A stretch of DNA of 64,000 nucleotides, taken from NCBI GenBank assembly GCA_031769625.1, contig JAUIMM010000200.1:51792001-51856000 (forward strand), in the 5' to 3' direction. The notes beneath the pieces were generated by a model. The model had not been told where the DNA came from, did no database searches, and saw only the letters and a list, made by a program, of their open reading frames with translations. Below are positions 34,951 through 45,649 of this stretch, piece by piece. The stretch comes from Taudactylus pleione (lineage: Eukaryota > Chordata > Amphibia > Anura > Myobatrachidae). Position 1 is the first letter of the stretch, and each line of letters starts with the position of its first letter. The position numbers were made by a program, and so were the translations under genes.

Positions 34951-34952
<2 letters not shown>

Positions 34953-34984
<32 letters not shown>
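34953..34984. repeat. (TA)n tract at the palindrome axis, right side
   Basis: Pure ATATAT run directly after the hAT terminus CACCCC; mirror of 22149-22169. Confidence 0.92.
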
Positions 34985-34994
<10 letters not shown>

Positions 34995-35395
34995 TATATG
35001 TATTATAAGGGCATAGTCGTGTACTTATATTAAGGCTGCGTTTATAAAACTGCAATTCTCCCATAGAGAATTCCAGAGGGGGGTAGGGTGTTTAAGGGGC
35101 TACACCTCAAAAGCTATTGGAGGTACCGAGCTGAAATTTGGCACGGGCGGGTAAAACTGTTGTTCGGTGCTGCATGCAATTTCAGGGCAAAAACATAAAA
35201 ATGAGGATTTGGGAGTAATCTGAAGTTCCAATTGTCACATTTTTCTGACATTCTCACTTTTCTGCTGTAGTCTATGTTTTTTTTTGGGAAGGCATAACTC
35301 AGGGTAGGGGTCAAATTTAGACTTGGGGTTTGTTTTATTAGGTAGCTATTGTGCCAGGGTACGTGCCTTTGGGGTTCAGGTAAATTAAAAAGTTA

Positions 35396-35561
35396 ATAAG
35401 AGGTGGTATCTGAAATTATTCACCTCAGGGTGCGCTCACATAGACATAAGGATACATGTAATACAATAAAATATTTTATTAAAATTACACAGTATTAACA
35501 TATAAAAAACATTTATAAATCAGCATCTAAATGGCCATTCTCACATGTTGTATGCTTATTA
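35396..35561. mobile_element. 166-bp insertion with 12-bp target duplication, right arm only
   Basis: Flanked by ATTAAAAAGTTA at 35384-35395 and 35562-35573; the left arm has a single ATTAGAAAGTTA-like site near 21750. The insert starts ATAAGAGGTGGTATCTGAAA, contains CAATAAAATATTTTATT and ends CTTATT. A 12-bp duplication points to a retroposon-like or integrase-type insertion rather than hAT or Harbinger. Family not recognised. Confidence 0.7.
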
Positions 35562-35664
35562 ATTAAAAAGTTACAGTTTTTAAACTATTACCTCAAGAAT
35601 GCGCCATTGAATAGATAGGACTTTTCAACTTGTTGCGCAGCCACAGTAGGAGCCTCCAGCAGGT

Positions 35665-37048
35665 GTATTCACTGTGGCTTCACTTGAGTGTACCAAGATG
35701 ACCGTCGTTTGCAGGTGGTAGCGGGGGCCAGGTCTGGAGGGAAGGAATCTGGCGTTTGCTGCCGCCGGGATGCGGGGGAGAGAGAGCAGTGGTTAGCGAG
35801 CGTTAGCTGCGGCTGGGAACCGGGGATGTTAGCGGTGGTGGTGGTGCAGGCGTTAGGACCTGGGGAAGGTAGCAGCACACAGATGCAGGCTCGGATCTGG
35901 AATATCCGTAATACCTGCATCTGTGTTTAAAAAAACAAACACAGAAGCAGGGACCAGTCAGTGAGACCCGTCTGTGCTTCTGTGTTTAATTAAATTAAAA
36001 AGACTAAAAAAAAATGGTGTGGCCCCCTCCCAAAAAACAACCAGCACCGGGCTTTGGAAAGCCAGTACTGGTTGTGCTAAATACAGGGGACAAATGATGT
36101 AGGGGGTCCCCCGTATGAAACCCAACCAGCACCAAGCTTTTGAGAACGAGTCCTGGTTGCCAAAATATGAGGGACAAATGAGGTAAGGGTCCCCCGTATT
36201 CAGCGCAACCAGCACTGAGTTCTGAGCCAGCTCTGGTTCTGGAAATACAGTGGAAAAAAATGCGTAGGGTCCCCCTGTATTTACTAGAACCAGCACCAAA
36301 CTCTTTCTAGTGGGGGGGTGATGCCACAGCCAGGGGAGCCCTTTCACTGGGCCCCCCAGCTGCAGCATCAGTCCTGACCGCTAGTCAGCCCAGGCCAGGG
36401 ATCCTTGGGGAGTTGGGGACCCCCCCAATAAAGGGGTCCCACTCTCCAGGGCACCCCTGGCCTAGGCTGATAGCCTGGGGCTATCCCTGCCACCCCTGAG
36501 CGGTGGTTCACGGGTTGATAGTGTATGTGTGGTGTGTAAAAAATAGAAGTACCAACATTGTCTTTACAGTCAAACTGCAGGTCCCAGCAAGCCTCCCCCG
36601 CATGCTGGTACTTGGAGAACCACAAGTACCAGCATGCGGGACATTAAGGGCCTGCTGGTACCTGTAAAGAAATGTCTAAAAAAACACAAAACACACACAC
36701 ACCGTGAAAGTACTGTTTTATTACAAACATACGCACACACACACATACTCACCTACATTACCAGGAGTGGTCTCCTTGTCCAAAGTAGGCATCCAAGGTC
36801 TTCTTAAAATCATAAAACGAAAATTCCGATCCACGCAACAGATACCAACCAGAATGGTTGATATCTCCCAAATGAAACGCTCAGACGTGGCTTCTGCCTT
36901 TATATCTGAGCGTTCATTGGCTGAGAGAGGTGAGCCCCCACCTCTCTCAGCCAATGAACGGGTCCTCCATTGAAGCCAATGGAAAGCCGCAGGTTACTAA
37001 AGTTTATTCTGCGGTTCTCACCATTGGCTTCAAATCTGAATCAGGCCC
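35665..37048 (-). repeat. Large hairpin-chain block (right)
   Basis: Reverse complement of 20266-21640, ending CTGAATCAGGCCC-TAA. Mutations relative to the left copy are scattered; the main stems are preserved. Confidence 0.65.
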
Positions 37049-37256
37049 TAAGTTAGTTTAATAGATAATACATTGAGTTCACTCATCCCCTTCCTTTCCC
37101 ATGATCTTCACTATATAAAGTAATGATATTTTAGACTTCATTTGGATGAATGATTTAAAATTATCAGTAATTACAGACGGGGGCATTTACAGGAGGCTGC
37201 TACCATTGTTTGTTACTATGCTATTGTGTTTTGCATGGCTTAATTTTTAGTTTGCA

Positions 37257-37960
37257 TTTGACTGAATATAAGCATATAATATTGCCTGAAACACTTCAGA
37301 ATTCATTCTGCTGCTTTTGTCAGCAGTCACATCATTAATAAATACAAGGGAACCAGTTCCATTGACAGCCATACATGCCCACGCCATGACTCTACCACCA
37401 CCATGCTTCACTGATGAGGTGGTATATTTTGGATCATGAGCAGATCCTTTCCTTCTCCATACTCATCTCTTCCCATCACTCTGGTACAAGTTGATCTTTG
37501 TCTCATCTGTCCATAGGATGTTGTTCCAGAATTGTAATGGCTTTTTTAGATGTTGTTTGGCAAACTCTAATCTGGTCTTCCTGTTTTTGAGGCTCACCAA
37601 TGGTTTACATCTTGTGATGAACCCTTTATATTCACTCTTGTGAAGTCTTCTCTTGATTGTTGACTTTGACACATATACACCTACCTCCTGGAGAGTGTTC
37701 TTGATTTGGCCAACTGTTGTGAAGGGGTTTTTCTTCACCAGGGAAATAATTCTTCTGTCATCCACCACATTTGTGTTCCGTGGTCTTCCTGGTCTTTTGG
37801 TGTTGCTGAGTTCTCCGGTGCATTCTTTCTTTTTAAGAATGTTCCAAACAGTTAATTTGGCCACACCTAATGTTTTTGCTATCTCTCTGTCGGGTTTGTT
37901 TTGATTTTTCAGCCTAATGATGGCTTGCTTCACTGATAGTGACAGCTCTTTGGATCTCAT
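37257..37960 (-). pseudogene. Tc1 transposase fragment (right)
   Basis: Starts with ATG at 37960 (MRSKELSLSVKQAII), keeps the helix-turn-helix, GRPR and the first catalytic D (WTDETKINLY), has the same TGA as the left copy (end of frame at 37463) and continues out to FINDVTADKSSRMNSEVF before the deletion. The DNDPKHTAK and PDLNPIEH motifs are lost. Confidence 0.9.
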
Positions 37961-38306
37961 ATTGAGAGTCGACAGCAACTGACTCCAAATGCAAATGTCA
38001 CTCCAGACCTTTTACCTGCTTAATTGATAATGAAATAACGAGGGAATAGCCCACACCTGTCCATGAAATAGCTTTTGAGATGAGAGTCCTATTACTTTTG
38101 GCCCCTTAACAAGTGGGAGGCTCATATAGAAACCGCTGTAATTCCTACACCGTTCACCTGATTTGGATGTAATTACCCTCAAATTAAATCTGAAAGTCTG
38201 CAGTTAAAGCACATCTTGTTTGTTTCATTTCAATGCCATTGTGGTGGTGAATAGAGGCCAAAATATGAAAATTCTGTCAATGTCCCAATATTTATGCACC
38301 TGACTG
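37257..38306 (-). mobile_element. Tc1-type transposon, truncated (right)
   Basis: The outer terminus CACCTGACTG is followed by TA at 38307-38308, as in the left copy. The other half is deleted at about 37257, removing about 600 bp (equivalent to left 19434-20057), including the second inverted repeat. Confidence 0.9.
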
Positions 38307-38808
38307 TATCTTAACTGTGATACATGCTGCAGATATGCAGGGTTGGAAATCTCAATAACCTGGGTTCACACTTAAAACATGACAGCTTCCCTATAGTTTG
38401 GCTCATAGAACTATTGCAGTATTCAGCTAATAGTTCCCTTTGTGCTGAAATTATCTGCAAATATTTTATTTTTGAAAGAAATGTATTGAAAATGTATTTA
38501 CAATGCAAGTTTGTCATTGTAGATGTCTTCTAAATATGGTTTAAGCCCACAAAATTGCCTCACTGTACTATAAATGGGAGAAATTAAAGAGCTGATTACC
38601 TGAGCATCTCAGAGACAGGTACTGGTTATTCGGGCAGGTTTCGCTGAGATAATGGAGATGAATAAAACACAAATAAATACGATAGAATCTGCATGCATTT
38701 ATGTTTCTACAGAAAAAGACATCTGAATGATAAGTAACATGTATAAACTATAAAGTGTAAAATATGGAATAAAGCTATCTTACCATTATGGCAATTAGCA
38801 TTGCTCTG

Positions 38809-38985
38809 AAGGCCCCCATACACCAGCAATTGATTGCAGCAATTCTACAATTTGCAATCGATTGTGTATAAAAATCTTTCCCTTTTTCAATCGATTGTGG
38901 CAATTCTGCAATCGATTGAAAAAGGGAAAGATATTTATACACAATCGATTGCAAATTGCAGAATTGCTGATGTATGGGGGCCTTT
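38809..38985. mobile_element. Near-perfect foldback element, about 176 bp (right)
   Basis: Mirror copy of 17712-17887 with a few substitutions; self-complementary from AAGGCCCCCATACACCAGC to the opposite end. Confidence 0.85.
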
Positions 38986-39120
38986 ACCTGTCAAAACTTT
39001 CTTGGATTGTGTCAGATGTTCTAAGAGCTAATAAGTCCTACATTTGCGGGATTGTAATTCATGGTCACTAACTGTGCAGATGGTGGTCTACAGATAGAGA
39101 CTAACAATATGATACATGTA

Positions 39121-39560
39121 GGCAGGGCCGGACTGACCATCGGCCAGATGGGGCCGGTCCAGGCAGTGCCGCGGGGGAGGGAGGCGGACGGCAGCAGTGT
39201 TCATGGCCACAGCACTCTGTATAGACAGTGCTGTGGCTGCCTGACTGAATGAGACTTTCTGCCTGCCCTGCTGCCACCTGCCGCCGCTCCTCCAATATCA
39301 GTATATGTGGCTGTTGTGTAGCGCTAGACACTCAGCCCGCCTCCCTCGATCCCCGTTGGTCCCCCTCCCATTGTGCTGGCAGGAATGAGAGGACACTGTG
39401 ACGTCATCACGCATTTGTCTCTCCTGCCGCACGAAGAGCCAGGAGCCGCCGTGAGAGGACCGGACACAGACCCACCCGGGCGGAGACCGAACGCCCAATC
39501 AGTGACAGTGAGCAAGCGATGGAGAAGGAGTTCTGACAGTAAAACTTCAAGGAAAAGTAA
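39121..39560. other. GC-rich block with CRE palindrome (right)
   Basis: Mirror of 16730-17175, with TGACGTCA at 39399-39406. It begins GGCAGGGCCGGACTGACCAT, which resembles a transposon end. About 30 bp present on the left near 17125-17155 are missing here. Confidence 0.4.
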
Positions 39561-41331
39561 TAAAGGTAAATAAAGCTGACCCTATTTCCCACCAATGGTA
39601 TTCTGTGTCTATGTTTGGATAAATCATACCTCCCAACATTTGCAATATTAGATGCGGGACTTCCACTCCAGAAAAGGGGATGTGACGTATTGGTAAAGGG
39701 CTTTGGCCTCGCAGCACGCCCCCGTTTACATTACTCAGGGGGCGAAACCCAGCACTCTCGGAGATGAGGGGCTGCCCCCAGGCTCTCCCCTCACAGTGAA
39801 AAGATGTGCACGGCACTTATTCACCCGCTGCTCTGCCATGCAGCCAGAGGTTCTCCTTCTTTCCCGACATAGTTTCAAGCAGCGAGTTTTCCCAATGAAA
39901 GCGCTCTATTAGAAGCACAAGAGTTGAGTTGAGTGTCAACCAAATGTAAACCCAGCTTTCTGCTCCCTATTATAAGAAGAGGAACAATTATCACTAATTG
40001 TGCTGCCCCTATATAATTATAAGGATAGCAAAGTGACACAGTAGTTAGCATGGCTACCTTGCAGCCCTGGGAACAGGGGTCAATTGTTCATATGTTGGTG
40101 CTCCATTTTCCTCCCATCGTCCAATGACATACTGGTAAGTTAATTAGCTTCTGATAGTAACGGACCATAGGCAGAGGTTGGCTGGCAAGTTTTAGCCTGG
40201 GGGCAAATGCAATTAACTAACCCAGGATTCTCTACCAGTGCAAAGCAACGGCATAATGGACGTTACATAAAAACTGCAAGCGTAGTTTATCTAATAGGGA
40301 TGTGGCTTGTGCAAAATCCCTGTGTTTGGCTAAAAATGTGGGTACTTGGTTCACCTTGGACACCAACCCTCCCCCCTTAATGACAAATTAGGCAAAAAAT
40401 ATTTTTAATTAGCTTAATTTGGCAAATAATTATGTCATTTTGGGGTGAAAAAATTAAAAGTAATGGAAAATGTATTTAAAGTAGTGGGTCTGGTATTTGG
40501 GGGCTGTTTGGATGGGACATGTGTTTTAAAAATAGCAGGATGCTGCACCTGGTGTATTTTTCACATTTTTTTAAAGTGCACTTCTTGGACTCAAAATTAT
40601 ACTTGGACCCATTTTTATGTACTCCCAATTTAACTGTAGCATTTATTTTGCCCCAAAATAATAGCTTTTTCTCATTTTTCCACTGTTATACATATAAGCA
40701 TATAACAGCCATTTTACACACTTTTATTAGGGCCAATAATACACTTAGAAATTGATCTGTCAGTTAGCCTTTTTATGGGGTACAGATTTCCTCATAAAGT
40801 GCTGTACTTTTCGCAGGTTACTCCACGAACAGTTTTCGTGCGAATGCGTTTTCACGTCTTTAGTAATAGGAAAGTGCGAAAAACGGGAGTGTGCATAGAC
40901 AAAAGACGCTAAAATATCTCACAAAAACACCCAAAGTGTGTGAAAATGTCACCGACGTGAAGTTTGCGCTTTATCGCGTCTAATTGAATTCCCCCCTAAA
41001 TGTGTAATGATATTTGTGAAAAATAACTATAATCAAAGACATCACCTACCAGCCTTGTTTGACAAACTGAGACTATTCTTGTGACTGATATAATATATAG
41101 GAAGCAATATACAGTACAATAACCACCTGACAGCACTTCCCCTCAGTGTCCGCCTCATAGCATCACATACTGCACTGACACATATCATCCATGGTCACAC
41201 AAAGCCCGGCTGCCTGCACCTACAGTACCTTATACATAATTATTACTCTGTCCACATTTTCTGTAGTTTGCTGTTAGAAAGAACATTACTCGGAGTGTAG
41301 AAAGGCAGAACCACAGTAATGCTGGGTACAC
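39561..41331. other. Right-arm sequence with L2-like fragment, no gene
   Basis: Mirror of 15562-16729 and 9440-10157. Includes the L2-like fragment (40018-40190) and the undisturbed target TTATACAT at 40686-40693, where the left arm has its hAT. No host gene recognised. Confidence 0.45.
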
Positions 41332-41334
41332 ACT

Positions 41335-41864
41335 GGGCCTGATTCAGAGCCGGACTCTCTGACAAGAGCGCTCGCTCTGAATCAGGGCCGTCCTACCTAT
41401 TATTGGAGCGGCCTCGTGGCCGCTCGCATAGCTGTGGGTGATCACCCACAGCTTATGCGAGCGCCAAAAAGATGGTCGCGATGGTCAAAACCATCGCGAC
41501 CATCGGGCTTGCGACGAGACCCTGCGGTAGGATCTCGCTGCCACAGGCACAGGAGTGCTTGTACCAGAGCCAAAAGCACTCCCACTGACATCACTAGTGA
41601 TGTCATTGGGGCTGGCCCCAGACAGTAGGCGTTCCCATGGGAACGCCTCCGTCTGGGCAGCAACGCCCCCGGCACGCCCACCAAAGGGGGCGTGCTGTCA
41701 CTCACCATCGACAGGTGCGAGACCCATAGCGACGGCTTGGCCATTGCTATTCGGGTCTCGCGAATGCGCACAATGGAGCCCCCTCCATCGTGCACATGCG
41801 CACTAGGGCACCATCTACGCGGTTGCGAGCGCTCAGCGCTCGCGAGCGGGTCTGAATCAGGCCC
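41335..41864 (+). mobile_element. Hairpin-chain element, copy 4 (530 bp, divergent)
   Basis: Ends GGGCCTGATTCAGAGCC and TCTGAATCAGGCCC, duplication ACT (41332-41334 and 41865-41867). The empty site persists in the left arm near 9510 (complement of ACACACTGTGCAG). The hairpin order is as in copy 3, but several stem sequences differ, for example GAGCGGCC/GGCCGCTC where copy 3 has GAGCGTCC/GGACGCTC, and GCGAGACCC/GGGTCTCGC where copy 3 has an ACGAGCGAAGGA stem. A subfamily rather than a decayed copy. Confidence 0.87.
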
Positions 41865-41867
41865 ACT

Positions 41868-43053
41868 GTGCAGTATATTGATCGTACAGCTGATGAACGA
41901 TATATCGTTAAGTGTGTGCACACAATATATCTATGAATTATGTCGTTTACAGATATGTCGTGTCGGCTGTTCAGCACGGCATATGCAATATATCTTGCAG
42001 ATCTATCGTGCGCATCTGCTTGTGTGTACGGACAACCCACTGACCGACTGTACTCTGGCAGCAGGAGCCGATGACACTGACATCACAACTGGGCAGGCAA
42101 ATGTAAATGGCTGCCCATCTGTGATGTCTGCTCAGACCAGATCGTGCGGTCAATTGTTAAGTGTGGTAAGTGGCGCTTACCAAAATCGGCCGCTAAGTCT
42201 ATGGGTCCGTTGCACTGTGTTGCAGCCGATGTCATTTGTAAAGAAACATTTACCGCTGACTTCTCAGATCCGCCATTTGCGTCAGAAAAGTCAGCATGGG
42301 ATGAACGTCTGAAACATCGGTCGCACCATCGGACCTCTGTGCAAACCTATGGTTGTTCAGTACACCCATCGTAAGTAAGATGCCTGGGCCAGTGACACTG
42401 CGACTGAAGACACAGTCGCGGGCTTCAACATGCACCCAAAATGGTCACAACACTCCTGCATTTCTGTTGCCACTCCCCCGTTACCTCTTCCAAGCGGTCG
42501 CTGTCATCCTGTGTCCTAATGCACAGTGTGGCTCAGATGCATGCACAGTAGAAGAAACATTATCCAGTTGCGGCCGAATCTAAACTGGCCCCAAGTCCTT
42601 ACATTATATCAATCTAATCTCAAGTGACAAACACACAACATGAAGACACCATGTGATAAAGTGAGCATGTCCATGGCGATTCCACAACAAGAAAGAAGGT
42701 AATATGAGCCATGTGCTGATAATCAAGTGCTCATCACTACTGATCATCAAGGAGTAGCCAGCGCCTCTATACACAATAAGGAACAGTGTGGTCTGGAGAA
42801 CCCGGGTTTGTGCTAACACCATGCCAAGGAGAAGATAATCTCACCTATCTCAGAGAGGTAATTGCTGAAAACTCTTATAAAACAATTTAGATCATCTTTT
42901 TGGTACATTTTTGAAATAGGGACATAAGATAGTGCACCTGAAAAAGGGCCATGGCCTCATGGGGAAGGGCCAAGGAAGAGATAGAGGGGGGGCAGGAGAT
43001 GCTGGGGATAAAAGAAGAGGAAGCTACAAGTGAGAATGATAATAAACAGGAAC
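41868..43053. other. Right-arm sequence including miniature element, no gene
   Basis: Mirror of 7840-8884. Contains the interior of the TGCTGGGTACACACT element with an internal CATCACAACTGGGCAGG / CTGCCCATCTGTGATG hairpin at about 42080-42125, which the left arm lacks. Confidence 0.45.
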
Positions 43054-43056
43054 ATA

Positions 43057-43605
43057 GGGGGTCATTCAGACCCGCTCACGCGGGAAGTTCGCTCGCAAGC
43101 GGGTCGATGTTCCCCCACTGCACATGCGCATGACGGAGGGAGCTCCGTCGTGCGCATGCGCGAGACCCGGCGAGCGACGGGCTCTCCATCACTCCGGGTC
43201 TCGCACCAAAGGGGGCGTGCTGTCGATGTTGATTGACAGCACGCCCCCTTTAGTGGGCGTGCCGGGGGCGTGCCTGCCAGACGGAGGCGTTCCCATGGGA
43301 ACACCTACCGTCTGAAGCCGGCCCCACTGACATCACTAGTGATGTCAGTGGGAGTGATTTTGGCTCTGATAGAGCCAAAATCACTCCAGGGCTTGCGGCA
43401 GTGCGACCCTACCGCAGGTCTCCGTCGCAAGCCTGATGGTCGTGATGGTCAAGACCATCGCGACCATCATCATGGACGCTCGCATATGCTGTGCGTGGTC
43501 ACCCATAGCTATGCGAGCGGCCAGGAGGCCGCTCCATTTTCATGGAGGAGGGCCCTGATTCAGAGCGAGCGCTCTGGTCAGAGTGTTCAGCTCTGAATCA
43601 GGCCC
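43057..43605 (-). mobile_element. 549-bp hairpin-chain element, copy 5
   Basis: Starts GGGGGTCATTCAGACCC, ends TCTGAATCAGGCCC, duplication ATA (43054-43056 and 43606-43608). The left arm keeps the empty site near 7850. Stem changes relative to copies 1-3 are compensated, for example GACCCGCT/AGCGGGTC where copy 3 has GACCCACT/AGTGGGTC, and GCTCGCATA/TATGCGAGC where copy 3 has GCTCGTATA/TATACGAGC. Confidence 0.88.
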
Positions 43606-43737
43606 ATAGACAGGCCCGAACAGCGCCCCCTGCCCTGTGGTGCCCTGTGCCACGGCACATGTCGCACTACCTTAGTTACAGTCCTGCAAGCAACATCAAA
43701 TACATACAGTTACCATGTCTACACTCTTCATTTCTCT

Positions 43738-43941
43738 ATCATTATAATTTTATTTGTTATTTATATAGCACATATATCGCAGCTCTTTCCAGAGAAAATT
43801 TCAGTCATTCATATCAGTCCCTGACCCAATGGAGCTTACAGTCTAAAACAACAAGAATCACCCTTACGATCCCCAATTAGGGCGCACCTATATAGTTATA
43901 AAGAAGTATCCTAAGTTAATATAAAAAGCAAGTCTGGATTG

Positions 43942-43987
<46 letters not shown>

Positions 43988-44112
43988 GAAGGTGCACACA
44001 CAGACACACTAATGCACTAATGTTTTTTTCTGTCAGGAGACAATTCACCTACCTGTATATATTTGGATAGTGGGAGGAACTTGGAGGAAACTTACGCAAG
44101 CACAGGGAGAAC
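43738..44112 (-). mobile_element. L2-like LINE 3' tail fragment (right)
   Basis: Mirror of 7303-7715, with a pure (TA)n tract at about 43942-43982 that is longer than on the left. Confidence 0.6.
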
Positions 44113-44117
44113 ATACA

Positions 44118-44266
44118 GGGGTAAATGTACTAAGCCTTGGAAAGAGATAAAGTACCAACCAATTAGCTCCTAACTCTAATTATTCAAACACAGCCTGTAA
44201 ACTGACATTTAGAAGCTGATTGGTTGGTACATTATATCTCTCCAAGGCTTAGTACATCTCTCCCAC
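44118..44266. mobile_element. Palindromic miniature element, about 150 bp (right)
   Basis: Mirror of 7152-7300; ends GGTAAATGTACTAAGCCTTG and GGCTTAGTACATCTCTCC. 44267-45177 beyond it mirrors 6241-7151 and holds nothing recognisable. Confidence 0.75.
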
Positions 44267-45177
44267 AAACTCTACTCTACTGTAATCTAGATATTGATGT
44301 TGTTTACATTTACCCTTCTCTTTTATATTGGGGCACTCATAACAAAATGTTCTTTTTCTAAAATATTCTCTTTTTTTGTACTGTAAGTTCATGTAAATCC
44401 AGTTATAACTGATGTATACATTGTATAAGTAGGATAGCTGTAACTCAGCAGCATTGGTTGCTATGGTTGCTATGACGTCATACACCTATCCTGTGACATC
44501 ACAGTACTTCATCCTGTAACATCCTACCTACAGTTGGTGCAGTTTCCAGTTACTGGCCAGGAAGGAGGAAGGTGAGTTCTACATAGCAGGGTAAGATGGA
44601 GGGGGGTAAGGAGAGTGCAGTATAATAGGGTGAAAGGCAGGACAAGATAGATAGAACAGGGAATATATGTACAAGGACATATAATTAGGAGAAGTACAGG
44701 GACGAATAACACATTTAGGCATAAAAATGTATCATGTAGTATTAGAGAAATTACACATACAGTAAGTACAGTGGCTGGAAGAACAGGGACTTGGGTCATG
44801 GAAGAGGAAAAGACAAGAGATCTGTCCATGTGAGATAGTAACAAAGGACGATGCAGAGTGAGAAGGGCTGGCAGAGGGATCATTAGTAATACAATGGGCT
44901 GAGAGGAGGTACAGGTTGATGGAGTGAGAGACAGACGGAGCAGATAAATTAATTTGTTTCAGATAAATGTGCTCAGCATGTGATAACAATGACTGTACAT
45001 ACAGAAGTTTAAGGGTATATTTATCAACTAAGCCCAATTGCAATGATTAAGCCGATTTTATTTATCACCACATGCATTGTGAGCAAGAGACATGCCCCCA
45101 TATCCCTTATCATATTTGTTCCCATTTACCCCCAATTGTCACATATGACCCCCATAAGTGCAAACTGCTCATCTCTA

Positions 45178-45531
45178 AAGCTGGGTGGACACTTAGCGCT
45201 ATATTGGACGTTCAATCGAATGGCCGATTTATCGCAAGCATGTCGGTGGGTGTGTACCATAGATATGTCAGTGAATGATGCTGTTCACAGACATATCGCA
45301 ACGGCTTTGCAGCAGAGCAGACGGCCTATACATCTACAGATATGTCTGCCGATCGCACGTACACTTGCTGCAGGGACTCGGCGGTGAGTGACAGCTCAAC
45401 TGGGTGGGCAAATGTAAATGCCCGCCCAGTTGTGACATCAGGCCCGTCACATCGGGCGGACGATTGGTAAGTGTATATGTACTTACCAATCGTCACATAG
45501 ATCGGCAGGTTGACCTAGTGTGTAACCAGCA
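45178..45531 (+). mobile_element. Miniature element with GCTGG-ACAC termini
   Basis: Begins AGCTGGGTGGACACTTAGCG and ends TAGTGTGTAACCAGCA, imperfect inverted ends. Internal hairpins CTGGGTGGGC/GCCCGCCCAG and GATTGGTAAGT/ACTTACCAATC. Complete here, truncated in the left arm by a hairpin-element fragment. Confidence 0.6.
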
Positions 45532-45649
45532 ATGTGAGTTTTGTATGGTTCTAACATGGTCTTAACACTAGGGAAGATAAAACCTGGAGCAGATAACTTG
45601 GGCCTCTATGAGGTAGGATCTCGGTTTTGGATGAAAGAGTAATAAAAAC

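Larger units (their letters stand above)
22170..34952 (+). mobile_element. Central hAT element (old, broken) occupying the palindrome axis
   Basis: The left end TAGGGGTG (22170-22177) and right end GCACACCCC (to 34952) match the family termini at 10158-15561 and 51428-58612, the right end having lost the final TA. The 8-bp duplication cannot be read because both flanks are (AT)n. Without the nested LINE (about 8.45 kb) the element is about 4.3 kb. Unlike its relatives it has only a single leader monomer (about 22710-22880). Many stops and frameshifts mark it as older. Confidence 0.88.
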
